This document shows, piece by piece, positions 1 through 9,349 of a stretch of 64,000 nt of DNA. Location: positions 10,788-74,787 of the forward strand of contig CAXQGL010000041.1 in assembly GCA_964223495.1 (NCBI GenBank), written 5' to 3'. The notes beneath the pieces are model-generated. The model was given only the letters and a program-made list of their open reading frames with translations. It was not told where the DNA came from and ran no database searches. The translations under genes and the position numbers were made by a program. Source of the DNA: UBA8752 sp964223495. GTDB taxonomy: Bacteria; Bacteroidota; Bacteroidia; Flavobacteriales_D; Sanyastnellaceae. Each line of letters begins with the position of its first letter. Positions within the stretch are counted from its first letter, which is position 1.

Positions 1-144
1 TGGTGGATGGACATTCCGACGCCGGGCTCAGGCAACCGCAAGGGACGCATCATGCTTGTCCCCTGCACCTTCGAGGAATATCAGACCGCTGCCGAAGGCC
101 AATTGCCGGACCGCTGGTGGCGGACGCAGCAGAAATTGTCCTGA
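1..144 (+). CDS. C-terminal fragment of an unidentified protein
   Basis: An open frame runs from the first base of the window to a TGA at 142-144 and gives 47 residues. It starts with two tryptophans, contains RKGRIMLVPCTFEEYQ and ends RWWRTQQKLS. The start lies outside the window. I do not recognise the family. The gene lies about 200 bp upstream of the type IX secretion operon on the same strand, and the gap between them shows no other gene. A longer overlapping frame beginning at position 3 is less convincing because it would run into the intergenic region. Confidence 0.5.
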   Translation, partial: WWMDIPTPGSGNRKGRIMLVPCTFEEYQTAAEGQLPDRWWRTQQKLS

Positions 145-348
145 CGACCTGCGCGGTCGGTACACCCTGCAATCGGATGACACAGAGAATCCGAGGTCAA
201 GCGTTGGTTTTCAAGCTGTCCACATGAAATCCACGACGAGGCCGGGATAATGCGGTTCGCAAGCGCAATCCTTGCTCATTGTCGGTATATTAGCCGACCA
301 CCTTCGGGTGAGTTTAGCAAGGAACCTATTGAAATTCAGCCGGTTGGA

Positions 349-1299
349 ATGAATCGCCATCTGCTCGCACTGTCCGTCCTCCTGTTTAGCCTCACCGCCG
401 TGGCCCAGCAGGATCCGCAACTCACGCAGTTCTATCAGGACCGCTTGTCCTTCAATCCGGCTTTTGCGGGAGCGGAGCGCCTCCAATACGTCAATGCGTT
501 CTACCGCGACCAGTGGAATGGTCTCGAGACCAACCCGAAGACGACCCTCGTCCAGTACAGTGGCAGGCCCGGCTTCATTCCCGGCGGCATCGGTCTGAGC
601 TTTTTCCAGGACGAATTGGGCCAGGAACAGAACACCGTGGTGAAGGTGGCCTACGCCTACCACATGGATCCCGATGCCAACGGCGGCATCCTCAGCATTG
701 GTGGTGCCATCAACTACATGGGCAAGACCCTCGGCAATGAGTGGATTTACATCGATGAGGGTGATGCGGTCATCCCCCAGAACGAGAAAAGCGGCACCAC
801 CATCGATGGCGACCTCGGAGTGATGTATCGGGTGCCCGGCAGCTACTACGCCGGCATCAGCACGACGCGCCTCGCAGCCACTGACTTGAAGGACCTCAAC
901 ATCTCCAGCGTCCGCCACCTTTACCTGCAGGCCGGCTATGAACAGGCATTGGGCGATGGATCGCTCCGCCTCCGCTCACACCTGCTCGCCAAGACGGACC
1001 TCAATGCCACCACGGTCGACATCCACGCCAATGTGCTGTGGAACGACATGCTTTACGGCGGACTCAGCTTCCGTCCCGGAGACGCTGTGGCTCCCGTACT
1101 CGGCTTCGAGTACGGCACAACGAAGAATGAAAAGTTGACCCGCTCGGAACAGGTCTTCCGTTTCGGCTACAGCTATGATGCCACGCTGAGCGAACTCGCC
1201 AACTACAGCAGTGGATCCCACGAAATCTTCGTCTCGTACATGTTCAATTTCGAACGCATTCCGATGCAGACCCGTCACGTGAATCCGCGCTTCCTGTGA
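349..1299 (+). CDS. porP: PorP/SprF family type IX secretion outer-membrane protein
   Basis: A 316-residue outer-membrane beta-barrel of the PorP/SprF family, which works with the type IX secretion (T9SS) and gliding machinery. The start at 349 is preferred over 250 because it gives a clean signal peptide, MNRHLLALSVLLFSLTAVAQ. That is followed by the family hallmark QDPQLTQFYQDRLSFNPAFAG. The body alternates aromatic and small residues as in beta-strands and ends YMFNFERIPMQTRHVNPRFL. It is the first gene of a same-strand run into gldK, gldL, gldM and gldN, the usual Flavobacteriia order. Genomes often carry many PorP/SprF paralogues, some paired with particular exported adhesins. The position next to gldK argues that this is the core PorP-type copy, but SprF-like use cannot be excluded. 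Confidence 0.9.
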   Translation: MNRHLLALSVLLFSLTAVAQQDPQLTQFYQDRLSFNPAFAGAERLQYVNAFYRDQWNGLETNPKTTLVQYSGRPGFIPGGIGLSFFQDELGQEQNTVVKVAYAYHMDPDANGGILSIGGAINYMGKTLGNEWIYIDEGDAVIPQNEKSGTTIDGDLGVMYRVPGSYYAGISTTRLAATDLKDLNISSVRHLYLQAGYEQALGDGSLRLRSHLLAKTDLNATTVDIHANVLWNDMLYGGLSFRPGDAVAPVLGFEYGTTKNEKLTRSEQVFRFGYSYDATLSELANYSSGSHEIFVSYMFNFERIPMQTRHVNPRFL

Positions 1300-1405
1300 G
1301 CCGAATACACGAAAAGACGAAACCTGCACGTTGAAACTCCCGTACATCACAGAACCTGCAAGTCGTGAGTACAGGACGGAATTCGTTCGACAAAGGATAG
1401 AAACC

Positions 1406-2773
1406 ATGAGAAACGCTGCGATCATCGCATTTTCCGCCATTGTATTGGCAGGCTGCTACGGGGGCCCTGCCGGTGAGTTGGTGGGCGTGTACCCGCGGGA
1501 GGATTGGGTGCAAGTGAATCCCTATGGGATGAATTACATCCACTATGGCTCCTACACCATGGGACCGAGTGACCAGGACGTTCCCTACGCCCTGACCTCG
1601 CGTTCCAAGACGGTGACCATACCCGCATTCTACATCGACATCCACGAGATCTCGAACAACGAGTACCGCCAGTTCGTGTACTGGGTTCGGGACAGCCTGT
1701 TCCGCGACGTGCTTCAGGAAAACGATTTCGAGGAGTATTTCTCCACGGAAGACGCCCAAGGCAGAGAACTCGACCGCTTCATCAACAAGGGTTACGTGCT
1801 CAATTGGGACGAACCGATTGACTGGGAAAACGAGGACATCTTCGACGCCCTTTACGACGAGTTCTACTATCAGGGATCCGACCGCTATTATGACCAGAAG
1901 CAACTGGACACGCGGAAGCTGAACTTCAAATACTTCTGGATCAATCTCCAGGCGGCCTCGAACAAAGGCAGCCTCGATTATGAGCTCAACGAGCCGAACC
2001 AGCTCGGCCAGCTCCACAGCATCCGGGGTCACAATGACCGCGCCCAGTTCGTGGTCGAGGAGAACACCAACATCTACCCGGACACCCTGTGCTGGATCCG
2101 GGACTTCACATATGGCTTCAACGAGCCGCTCACGGAGACCTACTTCTGGCACCCGGCTTATGACGACTATCCCGTGGTGGGTGTCACGTGGGGTCAGGCC
2201 CGCGCCTTCAACGCTTGGAGGACACAGCTGCTCGCCACATGGAAGCGCAAGAACGGAGAGACGATGGTACAGAAGTTCCGTCTGCCGAGCGAGGCAGAAT
2301 GGGAATTCGCAGCCCGTGGTGGTCTCGATCTGGCGCCATTCCCCTGGGGTGGTCCCTACATCCGGAACATCTACGGTTGTCCGTTGGCCAACTTCAAGCC
2401 GATGCGTGGTGACTACGTCGAGGATGCCGGTTGCCACACCGTACCGATTGAGAGCTACAGCCCGAACGACTACGGTTTGTATCAGATGGCTGGAAACGTA
2501 GCGGAATGGACGAATACCGCTTTCGACGAGACGGTGTACGACTTCAGTCACGACATGAGCCCCGAGTATGAGTACAATGCCAAGGCGGACGATCCCCCGA
2601 GCCTCAAGCGCAAGGTAATCCGTGGCGGCAGCTGGAAGGACATCGGATACTACTGCCAGACCGGCACCCGTTCCTTCGAGTACCAGGATACGGCGAAGGC
2701 CTACATCGGCTTCCGAAGTGCCATGAGCTACCTCGGTCGAGGCAAGAACGTGGACCCCGAAGATTTCAATTAA
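1406..2773 (+). CDS. gldK: Type IX secretion/gliding lipoprotein GldK
   Basis: A 455-residue lipoprotein of the T9SS trans-envelope complex. GldK (PorK in Porphyromonas) forms a periplasmic ring with GldN beneath the outer membrane. The start at 1406 places a lipobox, LAGC, at the end of a short signal peptide; the longer start at 1331 would bury it. The rest is a formylglycine-generating-enzyme-like (FGE-sulfatase) fold. Diagnostic stretches are the ISNNEYRQFVYWVRD segment, FRLPSEAEWEFAARGG, QMAGNVAEWTNTA and the C-terminal VIRGGSWKDIGYYCQ...YIGFRSAM. In GldK this fold is taken to be structural, not catalytic. The gene follows porP by 106 bp and precedes gldL by 73 bp. Confidence 0.96.
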   Translation: MRNAAIIAFSAIVLAGCYGGPAGELVGVYPREDWVQVNPYGMNYIHYGSYTMGPSDQDVPYALTSRSKTVTIPAFYIDIHEISNNEYRQFVYWVRDSLFRDVLQENDFEEYFSTEDAQGRELDRFINKGYVLNWDEPIDWENEDIFDALYDEFYYQGSDRYYDQKQLDTRKLNFKYFWINLQAASNKGSLDYELNEPNQLGQLHSIRGHNDRAQFVVEENTNIYPDTLCWIRDFTYGFNEPLTETYFWHPAYDDYPVVGVTWGQARAFNAWRTQLLATWKRKNGETMVQKFRLPSEAEWEFAARGGLDLAPFPWGGPYIRNIYGCPLANFKPMRGDYVEDAGCHTVPIESYSPNDYGLYQMAGNVAEWTNTAFDETVYDFSHDMSPEYEYNAKADDPPSLKRKVIRGGSWKDIGYYCQTGTRSFEYQDTAKAYIGFRSAMSYLGRGKNVDPEDFN

Positions 2774-2846
2774 TCCCCATCAATATCCGGCCCCCCCGTG
2801 AGCGCATGAAACCCGCTCGGGCCCAAGCCCCAAAACCTGCAGGAAA

Positions 2847-3644
2847 ATGGCGAAGAAGACGAACAACAAGAAGAACAAGAACGGCGGTATTGGCGGAAAG
2901 GCCTGGAAGTCGTTCATGGCCAAACTATACGGTTGGGGTGCCTCCATCGTGATCGTCGGTGCCCTCTTCAAGATCGAACACTGGGAGGGTGCCTCCGAGA
3001 TGCTGATCATCGGTCTGGGAACCGAGGCCTTCATTTTCTTCATGTCCGCCTTCGAGCCTCCCCACAAGGAACCGAAGTGGGAGTTGGTCTATCCCGAACT
3101 CGCAGATGAGGACGGAGAGGCCGGCCCCAAGAAGCCGGTGGACCAACTGGATGAGATGCTGCAGAATGTGGGCATCGACAACGCGGTCCTCTCCCGCCTC
3201 GGCGACGGCATGCGCCACCTTGGAGACCAGGCGAATTCCCTGAGTGAAGTCACGGACGCGGCCGCGGCCACTGCAGATTATGGTGGAGCCCTCCGCACGG
3301 CCACCGAGAAGGTCAATGGATTGACCGACACCTACGCTCAGGTCAGCGAAAGCCTGACCGGATTGTCGGACAACAAGGAAATGAGTGTCGCGGCAGGTGA
3401 GCAGCTCCAGAAGATGAACGAGAACCTCGGCAGCCTGAATGGGATGTACGAGGCCCAGTTGGCCCAGATGGAGACGAGCCGTCAGATGTTCGAAGGCATG
3501 AATGCTTTGGTGCAGAACCTGACGGACAGCGTCGAAGACACGAAGAAATACAAGGAGAACATCGCCGAACTTTCCTCGAACCTCGAGGCCCTCAATACCG
3601 TGTATGGCAACATGCTCAATGCGATGGGCAGTTCACGGAGCTGA
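2847..3644 (+). CDS. gldL: Type IX secretion/gliding motor protein GldL
   Basis: A 265-residue inner-membrane protein. With GldM it forms the proton-driven motor that powers T9SS secretion and gliding. The N-terminus is Lys/Asn-rich (MAKKTNNKKNKNGG). Two closely spaced transmembrane helices follow at about residues 27-43 and 51-66. The second contains GTEAFIFFMSAFEPP, and its glutamate (Glu60) aligns by motif with the membrane glutamate known to be essential in GldL. The remaining 190 residues are cytoplasmic and helical, with repeated heptad-like stretches such as LGSLNGMYEAQLAQMETSRQ. The gene is followed 29 bp later by gldM, its obligate partner. Confidence 0.96.
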   Translation: MAKKTNNKKNKNGGIGGKAWKSFMAKLYGWGASIVIVGALFKIEHWEGASEMLIIGLGTEAFIFFMSAFEPPHKEPKWELVYPELADEDGEAGPKKPVDQLDEMLQNVGIDNAVLSRLGDGMRHLGDQANSLSEVTDAAAATADYGGALRTATEKVNGLTDTYAQVSESLTGLSDNKEMSVAAGEQLQKMNENLGSLNGMYEAQLAQMETSRQMFEGMNALVQNLTDSVEDTKKYKENIAELSSNLEALNTVYGNMLNAMGSSRS

Positions 3645-3673
3645 TTCCTTTCCTGACCTACTGAACTGATACC

Positions 3674-5389
3674 ATGGCAGGAGCGAAGGAAACGCCACGT
3701 CAGAAGATGATCGGGATGATGTATCTCGTTCTGACTGCACTGTTGGCCCTCAACATATCCAAGGAAATCCTCAACGGATTCGTCAAGGTCGAGAACGGCC
3801 TGCGCAAGACGAGCCAGACCGTGCAGGGACAATCCCGGGAGACCATGCTGGAATTCGAGGCGAAATACCTCCAGGACCAGCAGAAGGTCAAGCCGTACTA
3901 TGATGCCGCCAAGGAGGTGGAGCGCAAGGCGGATGAACTGTACGACCACATCACCACCCTGAAGGGCAACATCCTGGCAGTGGCCAGTGGCGACCGTGAA
4001 ATCGTGGATGGAGGAGGAGACCTCTCCAAGTACATCGCACAGGACCGGCTTGCCCGCCGGGATACGGTGCTGAGCATCCAATACCTCGAAAAGAAGGACG
4101 AGTACCAGGAAATCACGGCCTACCTCGTTGGAAGCGAACCTGGTTCCCCCAAGACCGGCCCCTTCACCGCATCCGAATTGAAGGGGAAGCTTGAAGCGTT
4201 CAGGGACGAGATGAAGGCCATCGGCTTTGAGGACTTCGTTGGAAACCGCTTCGAAGTATCGCCGGGCCTGAAGGCTTCCATCGAACAGACCTTCGTCTAC
4301 GAAAAGGAGATGGAGGACGACAAGGAGGTGCTTTGGGAAGCCGCCAATTTCTTTGATGTGCCGGTGGCAGCGGTCATTCCGATCCTCTCCAAGCTCCAGA
4401 TCGACGTGGAGAACACAAAGGCCAATCTCATGACCGAGCTCATCGCCGGTATTGAAGGCAAGAGCTACAAGTTCACCAATCTGATGCCCCTGGTGGTTCC
4501 GGAAAGCAATTACATCCTCCGGGGTGACAGCTTCCGTGCGGACATCCTCCTCGCGGCATTCGATGCCACGAACAGTCCGGACATCTTCATGGATGACCGC
4601 GAATGGAATGGGCGCGACAGCAACTTGCTGGCCTACGATGGCAAGGAACCTCTGCGCATTGAAGGAGGACTGGGCAAACTGCGCATCGGCACCCGGGGCA
4701 TGTCCCTTGGTGAGCGCAATTACAAGGGATTGATCCGATTCCAGGGTCCCGACGGCAACGTGGGTGATTATCCCTTCTACACGCCTGAATTCACAGTGGC
4801 TGAACCCGCCTTGGTGGTGAGCCCGACCAAGATGAACGTGTTCTATCGCGGTGTTCCCAATCCCGTGGAGATTTCAGTTCCGGGTGTGAGCAGCGACAAA
4901 CTGGACGTGCGCATCACCGGTGGCCACCGCATCAAGCCCGACGGGGACACCTTCATCGTGGAACCCGGTGCGGGAAGTGAAGCCTCCATCGAGGTGTCGG
5001 CCACCATGCCCGACGGTTCCAAGAAAAACCTCCCCGGCCGTGAATTCCGCGTGAAGCGGATTCCAGACCCCTCCCCCCGATTTGCGGGCAAAGGGCCCTC
5101 GGACAAGACCATCACGAAAGTCCTGCTCGAGAATGCCCCGTCCGTAGGTGCCCTCATGGAGAACTTTGACTTCGACGTTGTCGTCAAGGTGAAGCGCTTC
5201 AATGTGACCGTGACCAAGGGAGGCACCTTTGTGGAGCAAAGCAGCAATACCAACATGGTGACCTCCAACATGAAAGAGCTCTTCCGCTCGGTGGGCAGGG
5301 GATCCGTGGTGTACATCGAGGACATCGTCGTTTCCATGCCGGACGGCACGGAGCGCGCGTTGCCCACCATGAAACTCAAAGTGATCTGA
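3674..5389 (+). CDS. gldM: Type IX secretion/gliding motor protein GldM
   Basis: A 571-residue protein with one N-terminal membrane helix and a large periplasmic part. It transmits energy from the GldL membrane ring to the GldK/GldN ring. The start MAGAKETPRQKMIGMMYLVL is characteristic of GldM, and the helix covers about residues 12-30 (MIGMMYLVLTALLALNIS). The periplasmic region begins helical, with ILNGFVKVENGL and a long Lys/Glu-rich stretch. It then turns into beta-rich repeated domains, for example FYRGVPNPVEISVPGV and the closing MPDGTERALPTMKLKV. The length is somewhat above that of the better known homologues. Only two bases separate its stop from the gldN start. Confidence 0.96.
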   Translation: MAGAKETPRQKMIGMMYLVLTALLALNISKEILNGFVKVENGLRKTSQTVQGQSRETMLEFEAKYLQDQQKVKPYYDAAKEVERKADELYDHITTLKGNILAVASGDREIVDGGGDLSKYIAQDRLARRDTVLSIQYLEKKDEYQEITAYLVGSEPGSPKTGPFTASELKGKLEAFRDEMKAIGFEDFVGNRFEVSPGLKASIEQTFVYEKEMEDDKEVLWEAANFFDVPVAAVIPILSKLQIDVENTKANLMTELIAGIEGKSYKFTNLMPLVVPESNYILRGDSFRADILLAAFDATNSPDIFMDDREWNGRDSNLLAYDGKEPLRIEGGLGKLRIGTRGMSLGERNYKGLIRFQGPDGNVGDYPFYTPEFTVAEPALVVSPTKMNVFYRGVPNPVEISVPGVSSDKLDVRITGGHRIKPDGDTFIVEPGAGSEASIEVSATMPDGSKKNLPGREFRVKRIPDPSPRFAGKGPSDKTITKVLLENAPSVGALMENFDFDVVVKVKRFNVTVTKGGTFVEQSSNTNMVTSNMKELFRSVGRGSVVYIEDIVVSMPDGTERALPTMKLKVI

Positions 5390-5391
5390 TC

Positions 5392-6252
5392 ATGATGAAG
5401 ACCGTTCGACATCTCACCCTGGCGATGCTGGCCGTTTGCGCCTGCATCACTGCCGATGCACAGGTACAGACCGTGCTGGATGGAGCCTACGTCAAGGAGA
5501 CCAACCTGACGAAGCGCGTGGTCCCCTATCCCCACCTGAGGGAAGCGGACGTGATGTACGTGCGGCGCATCTGGCAGGACATCGACCTGCGCCAGAAGAT
5601 CAACCAGATGTTCTATTTCCCGGTGGACCCCATCGAAGACAGGAAAAACCTGTTCGATGTGATCCGCTATGCCCTCGAGGTGGAGGGATCCCTGACGGCC
5701 TATGGAACGGGACCGGCGGGTACAGATGATGAATTCCACTATCCCCTGGATATGAACCAGGTGGACTCCATGTTGAACCCGATCGTCATCATTCCCCAAT
5801 TCGACCCCGTGACCGGTGAGGTCATCGGCTCCATGGAGGCCCAGACGACCCTCAACAGTCAGGACATCGTGCGCTACCGCCTCAAGGAGGACTGGGTGTG
5901 GGACCGCCAACGCAGCCAGCGACAGGTCCGCATCATCGGCATCGCACCGATCATTGAGAAGAAGGACGACGAAGGCAATTCTCAGGGCCTTGCCCCGCTC
6001 TTCTGGCTCTACTACCCGGAGTGCCGCTATGTCTTCGCCAACGCCGAGTGCTACAACTACGAAAACGATGCACAGCGCCGGACCTTCGAAGAGATTTTCC
6101 AGAAGCGCTATTTCTCGAGCTACATCGTCAAGGAGACGAACGTTTTCGACCGCTCCATCAGCGATTACGCACAAGGCATCGATGCCCTGCTCGAATCAGA
6201 ACGCATCAAGGACGAGCTCTTCACCATCGAGCACGACCTCTGGCACTACTGA
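5392..6252 (+). CDS. gldN: Type IX secretion/gliding protein GldN
   Basis: A 286-residue periplasmic protein that associates with GldK in the T9SS ring (PorN in Porphyromonas). The signal peptide MMKTVRHLTLAMLAVCACITADAQ ends in a typical AxA-like site. Either of two adjacent ATG codons could be the start. Family features follow: KRVVPYPHLREADVMYVRRIWQ, IDLRQKINQMFYFPV, LKEDWVWDRQRSQRQVRIIG, APLFWLYYPECRYVFANAE and the C-terminal FSSYIVKETNVFDR. It is the last gene of the T9SS operon; a strong hairpin terminator lies 26 bp past the stop. Confidence 0.95.
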   Translation: MMKTVRHLTLAMLAVCACITADAQVQTVLDGAYVKETNLTKRVVPYPHLREADVMYVRRIWQDIDLRQKINQMFYFPVDPIEDRKNLFDVIRYALEVEGSLTAYGTGPAGTDDEFHYPLDMNQVDSMLNPIVIIPQFDPVTGEVIGSMEAQTTLNSQDIVRYRLKEDWVWDRQRSQRQVRIIGIAPIIEKKDDEGNSQGLAPLFWLYYPECRYVFANAECYNYENDAQRRTFEEIFQKRYFSSYIVKETNVFDRSISDYAQGIDALLESERIKDELFTIEHDLWHY

Positions 6253-6278
6253 TCTTTTGATCTGAACGAACCCCGAGA

Positions 6279-6307
6279 AACGCCCACCTTTGTGGGCGTT
6301 TTTCTTT
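6279..6307 (+). terminator. Intrinsic terminator after gldN
   Basis: The stem AACGCCCAC at 6279-6287 pairs perfectly with GTGGGCGTT at 6292-6300 across the loop CTTT. The hairpin is followed directly by TTTCTTT. It closes the porP-gldKLMN operon and separates it from the ABC-F gene starting 16 bp later. Confidence 0.9.
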
Positions 6308-6322
6308 GCCCTCACAGCGTCC

Positions 6323-8299
6323 ATGCTCAACCTGAATCAAATCGGCGTCCACTTCGGAGAGCGCACCCTTTTCGAGAACATCTCGCTCGCCATTGGCGGC
6401 AAGGACCGTTTGGGGCTGGTCGGAAGGAATGGTGCGGGAAAATCAACCCTGCTGAAGATCATCGCAGGCGTGCAGAATCCCAGCGAAGGCAACGTAAGCA
6501 CCCCCAAGGAATACCGCATCGGCTACCTGCCCCAGGACATGGAGCACAACGAGGAGGCCACCGTCCTCGAAGAAGCACAAAGTGCCTTCGCCGCATTCCA
6601 GGAACTCGAAGCGGAAGTCAGCCGCATCTCCACTGAAATCGCCGAGCGCACCGACTATGAGAGCGATGCGTATGCCCGGCTCATCGACCGGTTGAGCGAA
6701 GCCAACGACAGACTGGCCCTCATGGGAACCGGTGCGAAGGAGGAACAGACCCAACGCGTGCTGCAGGGACTCGGGTTCCGGTCCACCGACATGGATCGGA
6801 AAATGGGTGAATTCAGCGGAGGATGGAAGATGCGGGTCGAGCTCGGCAAACTGCTGCTCATCGCGCCGGATCTGCTTCTGCTGGACGAACCGACGAACCA
6901 CCTCGACATCGAATCCATCGAATGGCTCGAAGGCTTTCTCAAGTTCTACCCAGGCTCGTTGGTGGCCATTTCACACGACCGGACCTTCCTCGACAACGTC
7001 ACCAACCGCACCGTGGAGATCACCTCCACACGCGTGCACGACCACAAGGCTTCGTACAGCAGGTACATGGAGTGGCGGCAGGAGGAATTCGCCCGCCAGG
7101 AACAGGCCGCGAAGCAGCAGCAGAAAGACATTGCCCACACCGAGGAACTCATCAACAAGTTCCGGGCGAAGAAGAACAAGGCCGCTTTCGCACAGAGCCT
7201 GATCAAAAAGCTCGACAAGATGGAGCGCATCGAAGTCGACCAGTTCGAGAACGCCGAGATGAAGTTCCGCTTCCCCCCCGCCCCCCGTGCGGGCAAGGTG
7301 GTCGTGGAGGCCAAGGGGCTCGCCAAGCGGTTCGATGATCTCGAGGTCTTCCGCGATGTCGACCTCATGATCGCACGGCAGGACAAAGTGGCCCTCGTCG
7401 GCAAGAATGGTGCGGGCAAGACCACGCTGACGCGCATCCTGCTTGGTGAATTGGAGGCCGAAGGCGCCTGTGGACTCGGGCACAATGTCGACGTCGGCTA
7501 TTACGCCCAGAACCAGAGCGAGGAGCTCGATGGCAACCTTACCGTCTTCGAAACCATCGACAACGAGGCCGAGGGCGAAGTCCGGAAAAAGGTACGCGCC
7601 CTCCTGGGCGCCTTCCTCTTCAGCGGCGAAGACGTGGACAAGAAAGTCAAGGTCCTCTCGGGGGGCGAAAAAGCGAGACTGGCACTCTGCAAACTGCTGC
7701 TGCACCCCTACAACCTGCTGGTGCTGGACGAGCCGACGAACCACCTCGACATGAAGGCCAAGGACGTGCTCAAGCAGGCGCTGATGCACTTTGACGGCAC
7801 CCTCATCGTCGTATCCCACGACCGGGACTTCCTCACGGGCCTCACCGAACTCGTCTACGAGGTCACCCCGACGGGACTCCGGCAATACATCGGTGACATC
7901 CAACAATTCCTCGTCGAGAAACGGTCGGACACCATTGCCGCCTACGAGGCCGGACGCACGGATGGTCCCGGCGGCAACCCCGGCGGAAAGGACACGAAGG
8001 GAAAGACCAAGGCCGCTGCCAAGACCGAATCCAAGGAGCAAGGAAAACAGGCTTACGCCGACCAGAAGGCCATCCGCAAGCTGAAGAACCGCATCAGCAA
8101 ACTCGAAAAACAGATCGCGGAACTCGAAGACCGGGAAAAGCAACTCAATGAGGAGATGGCCGCCCTGGACCCCGATGACCGCATGGCCACCGTGGAGAAG
8201 GCCTACGAATTCGAAAAGGTGCAGAACGCCCTGCAGGACACACTCAACGATTGGGAGTCGGCCACCAATGACCTCGAAGCACTCGAAACGGGAAACTGA
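6323..8299 (+). CDS. ABC-F family ATPase (Uup/EttA-like)
   Basis: A 658-residue soluble protein with two ABC ATPase domains and no membrane part, i.e. the ABC-F class that acts on ribosomes. The start at 6323 (MLNLNQIGVHFGERTLFENI) matches the usual beginning of the first domain. An upstream start at 6290 would read through the gldN terminator. Domain 1 has Walker A GRNGAGKS, signature FSGGWKMRVELGKLL and Walker B LLLLDEPTNHLD. A charged helical linker follows (EEFARQEQAAKQQQKD). Domain 2 has GKNGAGKT, LSGGEKARLALCKLL and LLVLDEPTNHLD. The last roughly 110 residues are a Gly/Lys-rich linker and a coiled coil (IRKLKNRISKLEKQIAELED), resembling the DNA/RNA-binding tail of Uup. A role in translation is inferred from the family; antibiotic resistance cannot be excluded. 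Confidence 0.93.
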   Translation: MLNLNQIGVHFGERTLFENISLAIGGKDRLGLVGRNGAGKSTLLKIIAGVQNPSEGNVSTPKEYRIGYLPQDMEHNEEATVLEEAQSAFAAFQELEAEVSRISTEIAERTDYESDAYARLIDRLSEANDRLALMGTGAKEEQTQRVLQGLGFRSTDMDRKMGEFSGGWKMRVELGKLLLIAPDLLLLDEPTNHLDIESIEWLEGFLKFYPGSLVAISHDRTFLDNVTNRTVEITSTRVHDHKASYSRYMEWRQEEFARQEQAAKQQQKDIAHTEELINKFRAKKNKAAFAQSLIKKLDKMERIEVDQFENAEMKFRFPPAPRAGKVVVEAKGLAKRFDDLEVFRDVDLMIARQDKVALVGKNGAGKTTLTRILLGELEAEGACGLGHNVDVGYYAQNQSEELDGNLTVFETIDNEAEGEVRKKVRALLGAFLFSGEDVDKKVKVLSGGEKARLALCKLLLHPYNLLVLDEPTNHLDMKAKDVLKQALMHFDGTLIVVSHDRDFLTGLTELVYEVTPTGLRQYIGDIQQFLVEKRSDTIAAYEAGRTDGPGGNPGGKDTKGKTKAAAKTESKEQGKQAYADQKAIRKLKNRISKLEKQIAELEDREKQLNEEMAALDPDDRMATVEKAYEFEKVQNALQDTLNDWESATNDLEALETGN

Positions 8300-8305
8300 C
8301 CGGGC

Positions 8306-9349
8306 TCAAGGCGTCTTCGTGGCACCCAGGTAGCGGCGCCACCGCTGAAGTACGGTCGTCATGTCCTCCGGAAGGTCGCTCTCGAATTGCATGAATTCAC
8401 CCGTACCGGGGTGTGTGAACCCGAGCGATTTCGCATGCAGCGCCTGTCGGGGCAGAATGTCGAAACTGTTCTGCACGAATTGATTGTACTTGCCGCTTGG
8501 CAGGCCCTTCACGATCTGGGCCCCACCGTAGGTCTTGTCCCCGAAGAGCGGGTGGCCGATGTACTGCATGTGCACCCTGATCTGGTGGGTCCGGCCCGTC
8601 TCCAGCTTGCACTCGACGAGGGTAACGGGCCCCAATCGCTCCAAGACGCGGTAATGCGTCACGGCATGCTTGCCCTCGTTCCCATCCGGGAACACCGCCT
8701 GCACCTTGCGGTCCTTGTAGGATCGGCCGATGTGTCCCTCGACCGTTCCGTCCTGGGCCACATCCCCCCACACCAGCGCATGGTACCGCCGCTCGGTGGT
8801 CCGCTCGAAGAACTGCTCGCTGAGTGAGACCATGGCGGGCTCCGTCTTGCCGATCACCATCAGTCCAGTGGTGTCCTTGTCGAGCCGGTGGACCAAGCCC
8901 GGGCGCGGTGCCGGTTGTCCCTCAGCCGTCGGCAGATGCTCGAAATGGTACAGGAGACCGTTCACCAGGGTCCCGGTGAAATTCCCGAATCCCGGATGGA
9001 CCACGAGTCCGGCTGGTTTGTGGAGCACCGCCACTTCGACATCTTCGTGGCGGATGTCCAGTGGAATGTCCTCGGCGATGAGCTCGAACTCCCTGACAGG
9101 CTGGGGCAGCTCTAGCGTCACCACATCATGGGGCCTGACCTTGTAGTTGGACTTCACCGCCTGGCCGTTGACGCGGACATAACCGCTCTTGGCCGCCATC
9201 TGCAGGCGGTTCCGCGAGGTATTGGGCAGGAGGTTGAACAGGAACTTGTCGACGCGAAGGAGACTTTGTCCCTTGTCCGCCACAATGCGGTGGTGTTCGA
9301 ACAGCTCATCCCCGTCGGGCAGGGCATCTTGTGGCGGCTCCTCCGACAT
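8306..9349 (-). CDS. rluD: 23S rRNA pseudouridine synthase, RluD family
   Basis: A 347-residue RluA/RluD-family enzyme that isomerises uridines in 23S rRNA. An N-terminal S4 RNA-binding domain is visible in LLRVDKFLFNLLPNTSRNRLQ and AKSGYVRVNGQAVKSNYKVR. The catalytic domain carries HKPAGLVVHPG and the motif RLDKDTTGLMVIGKT with the catalytic Asp. It continues with ETGRTHQIRVHMQYIGHPLFGD and ALHAKSLGFTHP. The start at 9349 overlaps the stop of the upstream secreted-protein gene by one base (TGATG), so the longer frame reaching 9694 is not the gene. It sits downstream of a PASTA protein, a recurring pairing in Bacteroidota. Confidence 0.93.
   Translation of the reverse strand: MSEEPPQDALPDGDELFEHHRIVADKGQSLLRVDKFLFNLLPNTSRNRLQMAAKSGYVRVNGQAVKSNYKVRPHDVVTLELPQPVREFELIAEDIPLDIRHEDVEVAVLHKPAGLVVHPGFGNFTGTLVNGLLYHFEHLPTAEGQPAPRPGLVHRLDKDTTGLMVIGKTEPAMVSLSEQFFERTTERRYHALVWGDVAQDGTVEGHIGRSYKDRKVQAVFPDGNEGKHAVTHYRVLERLGPVTLVECKLETGRTHQIRVHMQYIGHPLFGDKTYGGAQIVKGLPSGKYNQFVQNSFDILPRQALHAKSLGFTHPGTGEFMQFESDLPEDMTTVLQRWRRYLGATKTP

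Noticed and set aside
281..298. GTCGG...CCGAC inverted repeat with TATATTAG upstream of porP
   Set aside because: The stem is only 5 bp and the -10 match is incomplete, so it was not listed as an operator or promoter.
1244..2551. 435-residue minus-strand open frame
   Set aside because: It lies antisense to gldK and shows only shadow composition.
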